Positions 1 to 11,366 of a DNA stretch of 64,000 bases are shown piece after piece; position 1 is the stretch's first letter, and every line of letters starts with the position of its first letter. Source of the DNA: Taudactylus pleione (taxonomy: Eukaryota; Chordata; Amphibia; Anura; Myobatrachidae); contig JAUIMM010000002.1 in assembly GCA_031769625.1 (NCBI GenBank), positions 1-64,000 on the forward strand. Reading direction: 5' to 3'. Made by a program: the position numbers and the translations under genes. The notes beneath the pieces are model-generated. The model did not search any database, was not told where the DNA came from, and was given only the letters and a program-made list of their open reading frames with translations.

Positions 1-812
1 TATGAGATGGGGGCCTGGCTGGACACTCATGAGATGGGGCCTGGCTGGACACTTATGAAAGGGGTTCCTGGCTAGACACATAGACAGGGGCTGGATGGAC
101 ACAGACAGGGGCTGGCTGGACACACAGAAGGAGACTGGATGGACACATAGAAGGGGGCAGACTGGACGCACAGATGGGGGCTGGCTGGACACAGATGGGG
201 GCTGGCTGGATACACATGAAAGGGTGGCCTGGCTGGACACTCATGAAAGGGAGGCCTGGCTGGACACTCATGAAAGGGGTTCCTGGCTAGACACATAGAC
301 AGGGCCTGGATGGACACACAGACAGGGCCTGGCTGGACACACAGACAGGGGGCTGGCTGGACACATAGAAGGGGGCTGGCTGGACACAGATGGGGGCTGG
401 CTGGACACAGACGGGGGCTGGCTGGATACACATGAAAGGGGGCTGGCTGGACACACATAAGGGGGCTGGCTGGACACAGATGGGAGCTGGCTGGACACAC
501 AGACAGGGGCTGGCTGGACTCACATAAGGGGGGTGGCTGGACACACAGATGGGGGCTGGCTGGACACAGACGGGGGCTGGCTGGATACACATGAAAGGGG
601 GGGCTGGCTGGACACACATAAGGGGGCTGGCTGGACACACATAAGGGGGCTGGCTGGACACACATAAGGGGGGCTGGCTGGACACATATAAGGGGGCTGG
701 CTGGACACACAAAAGGGGGGCTGGCTGGACACATTAGGGGGGTTGGTAGTACACAAATTAGGGGGCCTGGCTGGATGCAGAGAAATGGGGTCTGACAGGT
801 TGCACATATAGT
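1..812. repeat. G-rich minisatellite, 21-29 bp units
   Basis: Tandem units share the core GGGGGCTGGCTGGACACA, followed by a variable tail (CATAAG, GATGG, GACAGG, TGAAAGG) that makes units of about 21, 23 and 29 bp. The array is already running at base 1, so its left end is outside the window. Copies decay after about 750. Cys/Pro-rich open frames on both strands are products of the repeat, not genes. Confidence 0.93.
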
Positions 813-1695
813 AGGGGCTGGCTTAAATCAGAAGATGGCAGGCTTGATATTTTTTGGGCAATTTTTTTTTTGTGTAGGAATAAGGTAGCGGGGAGGGCCT
901 GCCGATTTTGTCAGTCCTGGGCCCCACAATTTCTGATGGCAGCCCTGGTGATTTGTCATTAGATTTGCATTTGATTTTGCCTTTGTAGATTTACTAAAGG
1001 CAAAACCGAATGTCAAATCCAACATAAAACCAAATCCCACCCAATATCGAACATCGGCAAAACATCTGTATCTTTTACATAGACCAACATACAAATCCCA
1101 CATCTACTAATATTTGATTTGAAAAAGAACACCAAATCGAACTTCAAATCCCCAAAATAGTAGACCTGCTTCAACATAAAATCAACTGCAAAATCAAACT
1201 TTGATAAATATACAGCGCCCCTATATCTCCCTCCCTGTCCCTCCCTCTCTGTCTCCCTCCCTCTATCTATGTTTCTCTCTCCCCCACCCTCCATCAGGGT
1301 ACATCTATGGAAAGGGATCTTGCTATAATCCTGCAGCAAAAGGACCCGGGCACCTCCTCGATTCGTTAGGCTCCGCCCTTTCGAAGTAATGACCCGATTC
1401 ACAGGGATATGGGGGTGGGGCTTTACATATTGGCTCTGACCCCAATGTGGCCAGTGGAGAGGAGGTATCGGTGGGGGGGGGGTTATGCGCTAGTGTAAAG
1501 CTGGCTCCTCACCCCCCACTAACTGTGCTGCTGCATGCAGTTTGTCGAACAGCCACGACTTCAGAGCCACTACCTGGGTGCTGCAGGACACTTGTTCTCG
1601 GCAGGGCCACATAGATCCTGGGTGTGGCCTCCTCTGTGTGTGGGGGCCCTGGGACGACTACTCCTGTCGCTCCCCCCCACCTTAATCCAGCCCTG
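813..1695. other. Non-coding stretch with a hAT-type end fragment
   Basis: About 886-947 matches the right end of the hAT-like family seen complete at 32509-34079 and 36509-37258, including the terminal CTGATGGCAGCCCTG at 933-947. From 950 to 1200 the DNA is AT-rich with recurring AAATC words. A pyrimidine-rich CTCCCT tract lies at about 1223-1290. No gene is supported. Confidence 0.5.
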
Positions 1696-3242
1696 ATTGC
1701 GGATAATATTATATTGTGGTGACTGGTGAGTGCTTGCAGATAATATATTATGGGGACTGGTGTGTGCTTGCAGATAATATATTATGGGGACTGGTGAGTG
1801 CTTGCGGATATTATATTGTGGGGACTGGTGTGTGCTTGCAGATAATATATTGTGGGGACTGTTGTGCGCTTGCAGATAATATATTGTAGGGACTGGTGTG
1901 TGCTTGCAGATATTATATTGTGGGGACTGGTGTGTGCTTGCAGATAATATATTGTGGGGACTGTTGTGCGCTTGCAGATAATATACTGTAGGGACTGGTG
2001 TGCGCTTGCGGATAATATATTGTCGGGACTGGTGTGTGCTTGCGGATAATATATTGTGGGGACTGGTGAGTGCTTGTGGATAAGATATTGTGGGGACAGG
2101 TGTGTGCTTGCGGATAATATATTGTGGGGAATCGTGTGTGCTTGCAGATAATATATTGTGGGGACTGGTGTGCGCTTGTGGATAATATATTGTTGGGACT
2201 GGTGAGTGCTTGCAGATAATATATTGTGGGGACTGGTGAGGGTTTGCAAATAAAATATTGTGGGGACTGGTGTGTGCTTGCGGATAATATATTGTGGGGA
2301 CTGGTGAGTGCTTGCAGATAATATATTGTGGGGACTGGTGTGCGGTTGCAGATAATATATTGTGGGGACTGGTGTGTACTTATGGATAATATATTGTGGG
2401 GACTGGTGAGGGCTTGCATATATTATATTGTGTGGACAGGTGTGTGCTTGTGGATAATATATTGTGGGGACTGGTGAGTGCTTGTAGATAATATATTGTG
2501 GGGACTGGTGAGGGTTTGTAGATAATATATTGTGGGGACTGGTGTGCGCTTGCGGATAATATATTGTGGGGACTGGTGTGCGCTTGTGGATAATATATTG
2601 TGGGGACTGGTGAGGGCTTGCATATATTATATTGTGTGGACAGGTGTGTGCTTGTGGATAATATTTTGTGGGGACTGGTGAGTGCTTGCAGATAATATAT
2701 TGTGGGGACTGGTGAGGGTTTGCAGATAAATATTGTGGGGACTGGTGTGTGCTTACGGATAATATATTGTGGGGACTGGTGTGCGCTTGCAGATAATATA
2801 TTGTGGGGACTGGTGTGTGCTAGAGGATAATATATTGTGGGGACTGGTGAGGGCTTGCATATATTATATTGTGTGGACAGGTGTGTGCTTGTGGATAATA
2901 TATTGTTGGGACTGGTGAGTGCTTGCAGATAATATATTGTGGGGACTGGTGAGTGCTTGAGGATAATATATTGTGGGGACTGGTGTGCGCTTGCGGATAA
3001 TATATTGTGGGCACTGTTGTGAACTTGCAGATAATATATTGTTGGACTGGTGTGTGCTTGCAGATAATATATTGTGAGGACTGGTGTGTGCTTGTGGATA
3101 ATATATTATGGGGACTGGTGTATGCTTGCAGATAATATATTGTAGGGACTGGTGTGTGCTTGCAGATAATATATTGTGGGGACTGGTGAGTGCTTGCGGA
3201 TATTATATTGTGGGGACTGTTGTGTGCTTTCAGATAATATAT
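1696..3242. repeat. 34-bp minisatellite, about 45 copies
   Basis: The unit begins GATAATATATTGTGGGGACT and continues GGTGTGTGCTTGCA; successive GGGGACTGG words are 34 bp apart. Variants alternate GTGTGTGC, GTGAGTGC and GTGCGCTT. The array fills about 1.55 kb. Its last unit is interrupted by the element at 3243-4182, after which GTGAGGACTGG resumes at 4185. His/Gln/Ser-rich minus-strand frames here are repeat artefacts. Confidence 0.95.
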
Positions 3243-4182
3243 AGGGCTCTATTTATTAACATTATTTTTACTAAAATAAAGTGAAAAGGGGTGTTTTCAC
3301 ACCCTTTTCACATTATATTAGTTTCACCTGTTGTTATTACAGGGCAATTGGAGTAGAATTAGTAAAATTCTACTCCAACCCCCAGTATCACTTATTTTTA
3401 GTAAAGCAGATCGCATTTCCCATAATTGTAATAGGAAATGTGATCCGACCATAGTTACTAAAAATAAATTGTAAAAAAATACCGGGGGAAGCCCTGTGAT
3501 AATAACGCCACCTGGAGGTGGCGTTATCCAGGGTATTCCCCGGTTACCGGGCTCCCACTCTGCTCTAACGGGGAGAGCAGAGGCGGGAGCTGGTACCAGT
3601 AATCAGCTGTGTGGTCTAAGCAGACCGCAAGCTGATTGCTGTAAAAAAAATAAAAAAAAATTAAACATTTTTTTTTTACTTACCTGAATCCAGGTACAGG
3701 TTATCGGGCCTCCGGTGATGGCTCCTCTCCGGTCAGCTGGTCTCCCATAGTACACTGGGGCCCGGTCATCAGGTGATCGGGCCCCAGTGCAGTATGGGAG
3801 ATCACCTGATCGGGAAGCCCGGAGAAGATCACCGGAGGCCAGGAGGATGCAGGTAAGTGTAATGAAGGGAGGGGGGGTCACGGGGGTCCGGGATTGCAGG
3901 GGTGGAGCTTAGTGCCAGGGGCGGGGCTTAGCGTTGGTGGGGGGGTAGTAGCAGTGGTCGGTTGGCGCATGCGCAGGCTCTTAGTCGCGGTATTTTTTCC
4001 AAGAATACCGCGACTAGAGTGCGGATGGGATCCGCAGGGACAGAGCAGTATCACAAGCTCTGTCCCTGCAAGGGATTTATAGTAAATCCTTGTGATATTG
4101 CCTGAATTCGCAATGCGAATTCACTCGGTAATATCACACTACAATCCGCATTCAATATGCGGATTGTAGTAAATAGAGCCCT
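3243..4182. mobile_element. Non-autonomous inverted-repeat element (about 940 bp)
   Basis: The ends are perfect 13-bp inverted repeats, AGGGCTCTATTTA at 3243-3255 and TAAATAGAGCCCT at 4170-4182. Internal short palindromes lie near 3288-3312 and 3480-3545. There is no transposase frame. It sits inside the last unit of the 34-bp minisatellite. I could not define a target duplication, so the superfamily is open; PIF/Harbinger-like is a guess. Confidence 0.7.
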
Positions 4183-4227
4183 CAGTGAGGACTGGGGTTA
4201 ATATGGGGTTGAAATTATGCAGCTTTG

Positions 4228-4395
4228 CAGAAAGCTGGAGGTAGCCAAGGGGCACAGTGATTAACATTGCTGCCTCACTGTCCTAGGGTCAATAGTTTAA
4301 ATCCCAAGCAGGACCTTTTTTGTGTGAAGTTTGTGTGTTCTCCCTCCGGGTGCTCTGGCTTCCTCAGACTCTGAAAACTGATGTGCATAACAATT
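4228..4395 (+). mobile_element. tRNA-derived SINE-like sequence (decayed)
   Basis: The text resembles the common vertebrate SINE-type module with a tRNA-like head (CACAGTGATTAACATTGCTG, degenerate B-box-like TAGTTTAAATCC), followed by the typical body GTGTGTTCTCCCTCCGGG. A simple-repeat region with TAGCGCTATTTAG and (TAC)n/(TAA)n follows to about 4465, like the tail of an L2/CR1-type LINE. The family name is not certain. Confidence 0.5.
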
Positions 4396-4654
4396 ATTCT
4401 CTTTATAGCGCTATTTAGTGGCATTATAATACTACTACTACTACTACTTATAATAATAATAAAAAGCTTATAGTGTCAATTGGAGCAGTACCTCAAGGCA
4501 ACTGTAGATGTCACCATTGTATGCAGTAGCCACTCCTGACCTGCACGGTACAAAACTTTAGGATCATTTTCCATTGCTTTTGGTGTCGTTTCAGGCAGCC
4601 AGAACAGTGTTTAAAAAGTGACACATTATTTTATTTATTGCAGATTCAATAGAG

Positions 4655-4720
4655 CAGTGGTTCTCAAACTGGAAAACATGCACTGTTTGGGGTCCTGAGG
4701 ACCCAGTTTGAGAACCTGTG
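4655..4720. mobile_element. Short hAT-type MITE with 8-bp target duplication
   Basis: The ends CAGTGGTTCTCAAACTGG and CCAGTTTGAGAACCTGTG are inverted copies around a 30-bp middle. Flanks CAATAGAG (4647-4654) and CAATAGTG (4721-4728) form an 8-bp duplication with one mismatch, as expected for hAT. Confidence 0.65.
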
Positions 4721-4804
4721 CAATAGTGGTTCCAGCACAGAAATGTACAGCACACAGAAACAGAAAATAAGCGTATAGTGTACACTGTGGGGTTCAATGC
4801 AGAG

Positions 4805-5156
4805 CAGAGTTGCCCACCCCGGGAGAAGCCTGGGGAGGGGAAGCAGGTGGGCGGAGCTGGGGATGGAGTCGGCCGAGTCACATAATTAAGCCCCACACCC
4901 CTCATGGGAATTGCCCGTGACCGCCAGATATTTCCAAGAGGGGGTAAGGCCTAATGATGCGATTCTCCTAGAATTGCATCATTAGGTCCTGCCCCCAACA
5001 CGCGGACCCGCTGATACATGGTAATATTCTCCCCATTCTGCCCACTTCACTAGGAAGTGGGCAGAATGTGAGATAAGTGCCTACCCTTCAGGGGGTGCGA
5101 GGGGTTACCCAAAGAATCGGGAGCCTCCCGCGACTTCCAGGGGGTAGGCAAGTATG
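4805..5156. mobile_element. hAT-type MITE, family 1 copy a
   Basis: It starts CAGAGTTGCCCACC and ends GGGTAGGCAAGTATG, imperfect inverted repeats. The 8-bp duplication ATGCAGAG is perfect at 4797-4804 and 5157-5164. The same family recurs at 5433-5746, 6645-6957 and 37268-37644. No transposase is present. Confidence 0.8.
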
Positions 5157-5432
5157 ATGCAGAGTTGAATACAAGTCATCCATATTTGTGTGCATGGAAC
5201 TAAGGGCCTCATTCTGAGATGTATGCTGTTCCGATTTCTATGCAGTTGAGCAATTATTGGTGCAATGTGCATGCCGCCAAGCCCCCTGTGCTATGCCTAA
5301 AGGGATCGCAGTGCGACTGACAAGAAGACATCGTTTGGGGGAGGAAACTTTGGAGTGGTCGGCAAAACGCAGCCAGGTCGCTGCCGTTTTGGGGTCGGGT
5401 CATAGCAGGTGTCTCTAATTCTCTACATAAGA

Positions 5433-5746
5433 CAGGGTTGCCGATATCCTGGCTGCCCCTTCCGGGAGGAAGCAGCCAGACCGGAAGGCAGGGTGTGTGG
5501 CCATAATAGGGGGCGTGGCCTGACAGGTTTGTGAGCAGCACAATCAGGTCATTTTGGCCCCAATGCACAATGCAGAGATTACCGCCATTGTGAAGCGAGG
5601 GGCGGGGCCAAAATTACAAGAATCGCGTCATTGGCTGTGGGGGTTTCTCTTAAAACTGCGCGGGAGGGGGGCCGGAGCACCTGCCTTTTTTGGGGGCCAG
5701 GAGCACCACCCGATTTTCATCCAAATTGGGAGAGTAGGCAAGTATG
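5433..5746. mobile_element. hAT-type MITE, family 1 copy b
   Basis: It starts CAGGGTTGCCGATATCC and ends AGAGTAGGCAAGTATG. The perfect 8-bp duplication ACATAAGA is at 5425-5432 and 5747-5754. Short open frames inside are incidental. Confidence 0.8.
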
Positions 5747-5884
5747 ACATAAGATGGCACCAGCGTCTCAGTCTAGACGGCCATGCTGCATGACCATAAG
5801 GTTGCGCACAAGGGCTATTATCGGAGATCCTGTGTACAGGTTGCGAACGTGTACACAGTGCTGTTTGTGTTTACTCCGGTGGGC

Positions 5885-6468
5885 GTCTCAGTACTGTTAG
5901 AGGAGGGATCTCAGTACTGTTAGAGGAGGGATCTCAGTACCATTAGAGGAGAGATCTCAGTACTGTTAGAGGAGGGATCTCAGTACTGTTAGAAGAAGGA
6001 TCTCAGTACCATTAGAGGAGGGATCTCAGTACTCTTAGAGGAAGGATCTCAGTATCGTTAGAGGAGGGATCTCAGTACTGTTAGAGGAGAGATCTCAGTA
6101 CTGTTAGAGGAGAGATCTCAGTACTGTTAGAGGAGGGATCTCAGTACTGTTAGAGGAGAGATCTCAGTACTGTTAGAGGAGGGATCTCAGTACTGTTAGA
6201 GGAGGCATCTCTGTACTGTTAGAGGAGGGATCTCAGTACTGTTAGAGGAGGGACCTCAGTACTGTTAGAGGAAGGATCTCAGTACTGTTAGAGGAAGGAT
6301 CTCAGCACTATTAGAGGAGGGATCTCAGTACTATTAGAGGAGAGATCTCAGTACTGTTAGAGGAGGGATCTCAGTACCGTTAGAGGAGGGATCTCAGTAC
6401 TGTTAGAGGAGGGATCTCAGTACTGTTAGAGGAGGGATCTCAGTACTGTTAGAGGAGGGATCTCAGGC
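5885..6468. repeat. 23-bp minisatellite, about 25 copies
   Basis: The unit is GGATCTCAGTACTGTTAGAG plus GAG. Most copies differ by one or two bases (GGAGAG, GAAGG, CCATTAG, CTATTAG variants). The array is bounded by unrelated sequence on both sides. Confidence 0.95.
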
Positions 6469-6644
6469 CCTAGATGGGTACATTCGTTCATATGCAAATT
6501 TGTATACATCTGCGTTCGGACCGCAGCTATCCATGTGCTTGGTTCACCGCCATCATCGTTATCAGTGCGCACTTATACCATCTCTATGACTGGTGCAGAT
6601 CTGTCTGAAAACAGTTATAATAACGCTTACACACAACTCTACAT

Positions 6645-6957
6645 CATACTTGCCGGGGAGTAGAAGCAGCTGGGTGGCAATGGGGGTTGGGGACATGACG
6701 GTCCGCATCATTAAGCCCCGCTCCCTCACGGTAAATTGCTGTGATGCATGCATATTTAAATAGGGGGTGGAGCCAAATGACAAGATTCTATTAAACCCCG
6801 CCCCATACACGGGGACCCGCAATCGCCGCAGAAATTCTCCCCATTCTGCCCACTTCACTAGGAAGTGGGCAGGAATGCGGGAGAAATGCCTACTCTACCG
6901 AGGGTGCAGGGGGTTACCCAAAAAAAACGGCGACTTCCGGGAGAGTAGGCATGTATG
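6645..6957. mobile_element. hAT-type MITE, family 1 copy c
   Basis: It starts CATACTTGCCGGGGAGTAG and ends GAGTAGGCATGTATG. The perfect 8-bp duplication CTCTACAT is at 6637-6644 and 6958-6965. The interior carries CCCATTCTGCCCACTTCACT, a word shared with copy a. Confidence 0.8.
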
Positions 6958-6965
6958 CTCTACAT

Positions 6966-7680
6966 ATCCTGCTATTCTGTTGATGATCCCCCTCCAAATT
7001 TTGCCTACAGCCCGTTGCAATCCAGTTACTCCCCACCAGCTGCAAGTGGAGATGCAACTGAATCGTGTACGACTCTGTATGATCCATACTTGTGTACGAT
7101 TGGTTCCAGAGCATGTGCAGTACAAAAAAACGCAAGTAAATCTTGTCAGACAGACTTGCAATGAACTCAGCCCGTGTTCCTCCACAAAAATGTATTCAAT
7201 AATTGAAGCACTCAACACGGGATGGGAGAGTGGTAAGATATATTGGTATGGTCGGCTTCTCTAATAATGTCCAAGGCGCTAAAGATTTCTATGACCTAAA
7301 ATGAGAATCTATCATCGTGTAATATTTGGTGTGATCAAATTTAAAAATGTAATTTCTTACGGCTCTCACCCCACTGAGGAGCTTCATTTATACAGCTCTA
7401 CATTTTTGCACAGAAACATGGGGCAAACTTTCAATACAAAGAATTCGGGAGAATCCCGTAGGGGGCAACCAGATGTGAGGTGCAGGAGTGAAGGTGGGCA
7501 CGGCATCACAATTGCGTCATTGTTGCTCATCACCCCGCGGTATAAAGTCACGTTATGTAATATTGTGCAATGTGAGCAGGACCAGAATAATGTGATTCGC
7601 AATAAATTGCATCATCAAGCCCCCGAACTGCCCACCACTCAGGAAATGGGCAGCATTCAGGAAAGTGGCTAGCACTCTAA
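6966..7680. other. Unassigned intergenic DNA
   Basis: No frame has recognisable homology. The part from 7430 to 7680 has scattered words reminiscent of hAT family 1 (CATCATCAAGCCCCCG, CTGCCCACCACTCAGGAAATG) and may be a decayed copy without clear ends. Confidence 0.4.
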
Positions 7681-7853
7681 AGGGGTATATTTACTAAAGT
7701 GCAGGTTATTAGAAGTGGAGTTGTTGCCCATAGCAACCAATCAGATTCTACTTATTTATCTAGCATCTTCTAGAAGATAAAGGCTAGAAGCTGATTGGTT
7801 GCTATGTGCAACAACACCACTTCTAAAACCCACACTTTAGTAAATATACCTCT
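7681..7853. mobile_element. Fold-back MITE (CCAATCAG type)
   Basis: Nearly the whole element is an inverted repeat. GGGGTATATTTACTAAAGTG at the left matches CACTTTAGTAAATATACCTC at the right, and the inner arms contain AGCAACCAATCAGATTCTA and CTGATTGGTTGCTATG. A related copy, itself interrupted, is at 45182-45510. Confidence 0.75.
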
Positions 7854-8690
7854 TAGGAGGCCAGGACAGTTCCCCAAAATGAGTGAGTATCCCGACCATT
7901 CCTGGAGAGTAAGTAAGTAGGAGATAGGGGTGAGCAATTAGCCCACATTTCGTGCTCTAAAACATTTGGGGATCTTTGCCTGTATTCAGAGTTTGCTTCA
8001 TCTACTGTACAGTATGTAACTAGACAGCCCTATACATCCGTTTGTGAGAGTAGCACTCTTCATTATCGGTGCACAGACACGAGTAGGGCGTCACAAGAGG
8101 GGTGCGGGCCGCACCCGGATGTCACCCGGGTTGACACCAAAGTACAGACTCCCCCTCAGTGACAGAAGCCGAGTGCTGCACTGTAGTATTAAGTGCAGCA
8201 CTCGGCTCCTGACATTGTGAGGGAGCCGGCACACTGCACACAACACAGTCCGCACCTCTTGCACCCCCCCCCAGTAGAAGAACTGGACCACAGGGGTTCA
8301 TTGTCACCCAGTTACACCCATTTAGCCAGAAGTGGAGATGTGGCTAAATAGCCTGCAGGTCCACAGAGGTACATATGCCCGCCTCGGACACATCCGCAGT
8401 GCGAAAACTTGCAGATGCAGCCAATTTGCGTATGACTCTTACTCAGGCCCACAGTGAGCTCTTTACGCGTATTGACTTTTTACACATGTAGTACATTTCT
8501 GCGCCAGAATCACTAATGGGTTTGTCAGGTAATTGAGATTGAAAATCTATTACATCTGGCTTACACCAAAGCCACCATTTAAAAAAAAAAAAAATTATAT
8601 CGTATTAATAGGCGGTAAGTATCAGGAATCTCAACATGTTCTGAATGTCAGCAGACCACATGAGAATATCCACAATGTCAAAATTTTCAG
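7854..8690. other. Unassigned intergenic DNA
   Basis: Nothing coding is supported. An inverted pair GCCGAGTGCTGCACT (from 8168) and AGTGCAGCACTCGGC (from 8192) forms a strong local hairpin. A poly(A) run lies at 8580-8594. Confidence 0.4.
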
Positions 8691-8693
8691 TAT

Positions 8694-9229
8694 GTCGACA
8701 TTGTGAATGCGGACAGTAACGGCATATGCAATTAGGGTTAGCGTTACGTTACAACTAGGGTTAAACTGTAATTAGAGTTATGGATAAGCTGCAATTAGGG
8801 TTAGGCTGCAATTAGGATTAGGGATAGGCTGAAATTAAGGTTAAATATAGGCTGCAATTACGGTTAGGCTGCAATTAGGGTTATGGATAAGCTGCAATTA
8901 GGGTTAGGCTGCAATTAGAGTTATGGATAAGCTGCAATTAGGGTTAGGCTGCAATTAGAGTTACGGATATATTGCAATTAGAGTTAGGCTGAAAATAGGG
9001 TTATAAACTGCAATTATGGTTAGGCTGCAATTTGGGTTATGGATAAGCTGCAATAAGGGTTAGGCTGCAATTAGAGTTATGTATAAACTGCCATTAGGGT
9101 TAGGGATAGGCTGAAATTAAGGTTAAATATAGTCTGCAATTAGGGTTAGGAATAGGCTGCAATTACGGTTAGGGTGGTATATGTTCAGAGTGTCGACAAA
9201 GAAGGGGTGTCAACATTCACAATGTTGAC
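8694..9229. mobile_element. Inverted-repeat element carrying a TTAGGGTTA-like array
   Basis: GTCGACATTGTGAATG at 8694-8709 and CATTCACAATGTTGAC at 9214-9229 are inverted copies with one mismatch. They enclose the tandem array at 8728-9178. The flanks continue with related words (TGTTCTGAATGTC, TGTTCAGAGTGTC), so the true ends may lie slightly outside. No coding capacity. Confidence 0.6.
8728..9178. repeat. Telomere-like degenerate tandem array
   Basis: Units of 17 to 24 bp alternate GGCTGCAATTAGGGTTA and TGGATAAGCTGCAATTAGGG. The AGGGTTA word recurs, but spaced by GCTGCAATT, so this is not a true TTAGGG telomere repeat. Confidence 0.9.
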
Positions 9230-10518
9230 GATGACATAATGTCAATTAAAAAGGAAGGAAGAGGGGAAGACTTGGAAAAACAATTGCACAGGAGTAAAAG
9301 TAGGTCAGAAAATAAAGTCTACTCAGGTAGGGTCTCTACTTCAGGGAAAAGATGGGGGAGCTCCCAGTCCAGACATAATGCTGAGCATAAAGCTAAAATG
9401 AAGTCTGTTTTCCATGTAAGGAATTTGAGGTCAACAGATTCCAGTAGCTCGAAAAGTGGAAACTGAAAAGCTGGGGACTAAATTTAGGTACTAATGAGCT
9501 ATCGGCAGAGCAGAAGGTAACTAAATGTGCAGGGGTCCATATGTTCTTGTGAGATGGGTACACACAGGCACCTCAATCCTGGGGGCCTACACTGCACACC
9601 ATGCACTCATATAATTATTATAATTACTTTTCCAGAGTTCCACATCGGTCGGTTCTGTATACTGAAATCACTGGGAAAATGGCGTGGCAGCCATTTTCCA
9701 GGTGACATCATCACGTTGTAGAAAGCCAGAGTCCACTATACTGCCGGAGAAGAGGAGGCCCGCCTGTGGGCTGCACATGGGCCCTCTCCTCTCCTAAACC
9801 GTCCCCGATATTAATAGTTGATCTAAGAAATTACTGAATCTGTTGTTTGATCAATCTGAGAGAGAAATATGACTAACTATAACAGTTATTAACTTCTGTG
9901 ATAATTTGAAAATAGGGCATGTTCTAATACAGCTTGGATATTCAGGTTTATTGATGATGGTACATGTGTGTAGTAATATATGCACTCCATGTACTTTTCA
10001 ATATTATTAAAGAGTGATTTCTATTAATTTCTGTCTATTTCACACATATTTATACAGATTACCCCCAGCGCCATCATCTCTTTTACCCAAGCCCGGGCCT
10101 GTTGAAGGGGCCTGGTGGGGACCCGGGTCCTGCAGCCCGCCCCCCACCCCGTCCAAGCTGCCGTTGCTGCCGTCAACTTATGGACAGCAGAGAGAGCGGA
10201 CGGACTGCTGCTGAAGCAGCCTCTCCCCAGCCCAGCACACACGCTGCTGTCACGCTGTTTGCTGGGCTAGGGAGACCTCTCTCCATGCGTTAGTCAGACC
10301 TCCCTTCCTGTATTATATGCGGGAGTGGGGAACAATTGCGCCCCCACCCCCTAACACCTGCACACCCTATGCAGTACGTGCGCAGCAAATGTAGTCTTTT
10401 TTTGGGGATGGAGGGGGTCTGGCCACACCTCCCCAGTAGACCATGCCCCCTCCCTATACCTGGGCCCGGCAGAGCTGTTGGCAGCCCTGCTCAGGATACC
10501 AGCAGTCACAATCCCAAT
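9230..10518. other. Unassigned DNA; one small open frame not supported
   Basis: A 75-codon plus-strand frame at 9239-9466 is Ser/Lys/Arg-rich with no recognised domain. It starts inside the transposon flank and has no neighbour support, so it is not called a gene. 10070-10290 is GC-rich with CCCGGGCC words like those inside the hAT family at 32509-34079. Otherwise nothing is seen. Confidence 0.4.
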
Positions 10519-10743
10519 GCCAGCATCCCGACAGGGTTAGGAAACCGACAACTGTTGGTATGTATCCTAACCCTGCCTCTATCCCTAAACCTAGCCCTCC
10601 CTCCCCGCAGCCTAAACCAAACCCTCCCCCCACAGCCTAAATCTAACCTCCCCCACAGCCTAATTCTAACCCTTCCCCTAGTGTCTAACCCTCCCCCTAA
10701 CCCCAATACTTACCAGTAGGATTCTGGCGGTCGGGATGCTGGT
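10519..10743. mobile_element. Inverted-repeat element with CCCTAA-like core
   Basis: GCCAGCATCCCGAC (10519-10532) pairs with GTCGGGATGCTGG (10730-10742). Similarity continues outward (CAGTCACAATCCCAAT against GTGTCAGGATTCTGGC), so the arms are at least 30 bp. The interior is C-rich with repeated CCTAACCCT and CCTAAACC words. The plan matches 8694-9229, in the opposite strand sense. Confidence 0.6.
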
Positions 10744-11366
10744 GTCAGGATTCTGGCACCGGCATTCTGAGCACTGTCATCTGGACCGCCAGGATATAAA
10801 CTACATCCGGAAATCAGTGCTATGTCCTCAGAAGGTCACATTTATGGGTGATAACAAAGAAATGGGCATTAATCATGGACAGATAGTCATTACACCATAG
10901 AGAATATCATTTTTTTATTATAATAACTGGACATAGTGCAAATATCAGCAGCTCACACAGTATATAAAGCAGAAGCTGGTGGAAATTGGGTCCGGCCTGT
11001 GGTGGGTGCGCACCCGCGCCCGGAGGGGGGGTTTCTGAGTACCTAGAAAACCCCCCTGCCAGCTGCTCCATCGCTGCGCAGCTGAACTATTTTTTTTTTT
11101 TTTAAAGAGAAGCTCAGGCAACTGTGCCTGCTGTCATACTGTGCTGGCTGTAGGGGGAGCTGCAGCGGCAGCGCACTGTCCCTCCTAGGCAGTTCACATG
11201 GCAGCACCAGCATTGTGAGAGGCTGAGAGGGAGCTGCTGCCGGGTGACAGAGATCTGATCTTACTGCCGGCAGTCTCTCCTGGACTCGAGCTGCACTGCA
11301 GGTCTGTGTATAACATGTGGGGTGTAATGATGCCAGAGCTGTATTTATTTGTGTTTTTAAGTGAGA
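10744..11366. other. Unassigned intergenic DNA
   Basis: No frame or RNA is recognised. A GC-rich patch (10993-11240) surrounds a poly(T) run at 11090-11103. Confidence 0.4.

Noticed and set aside
72..734. 220-codon Cys/Pro-rich minus-strand open frame
   Set aside because: It lies wholly in the 21-29 bp minisatellite, and several frames stay open for the same reason.
1782..2623. His/Ser/Gln-rich minus-strand frames
   Set aside because: Translation of the 34-bp minisatellite in different frames; no start context or neighbours.
1696..3242. CRISPR array
   Set aside because: Units are contiguous with no unique spacers, and the context is a vertebrate genome.
4228..4395. Functional tRNA gene
   Set aside because: The A and B boxes are degenerate and the body continues as a SINE-type sequence; no cloverleaf can be closed.
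8728..9178. True interstitial telomere
   Set aside because: AGGGTTA words are spaced by GCTGCAATT and never form runs of TTAGGG.
9239..9466. 75-codon Ser/Lys-rich frame as a small gene
   Set aside because: No recognised domain, no splice or promoter support, and it starts at a transposon flank.
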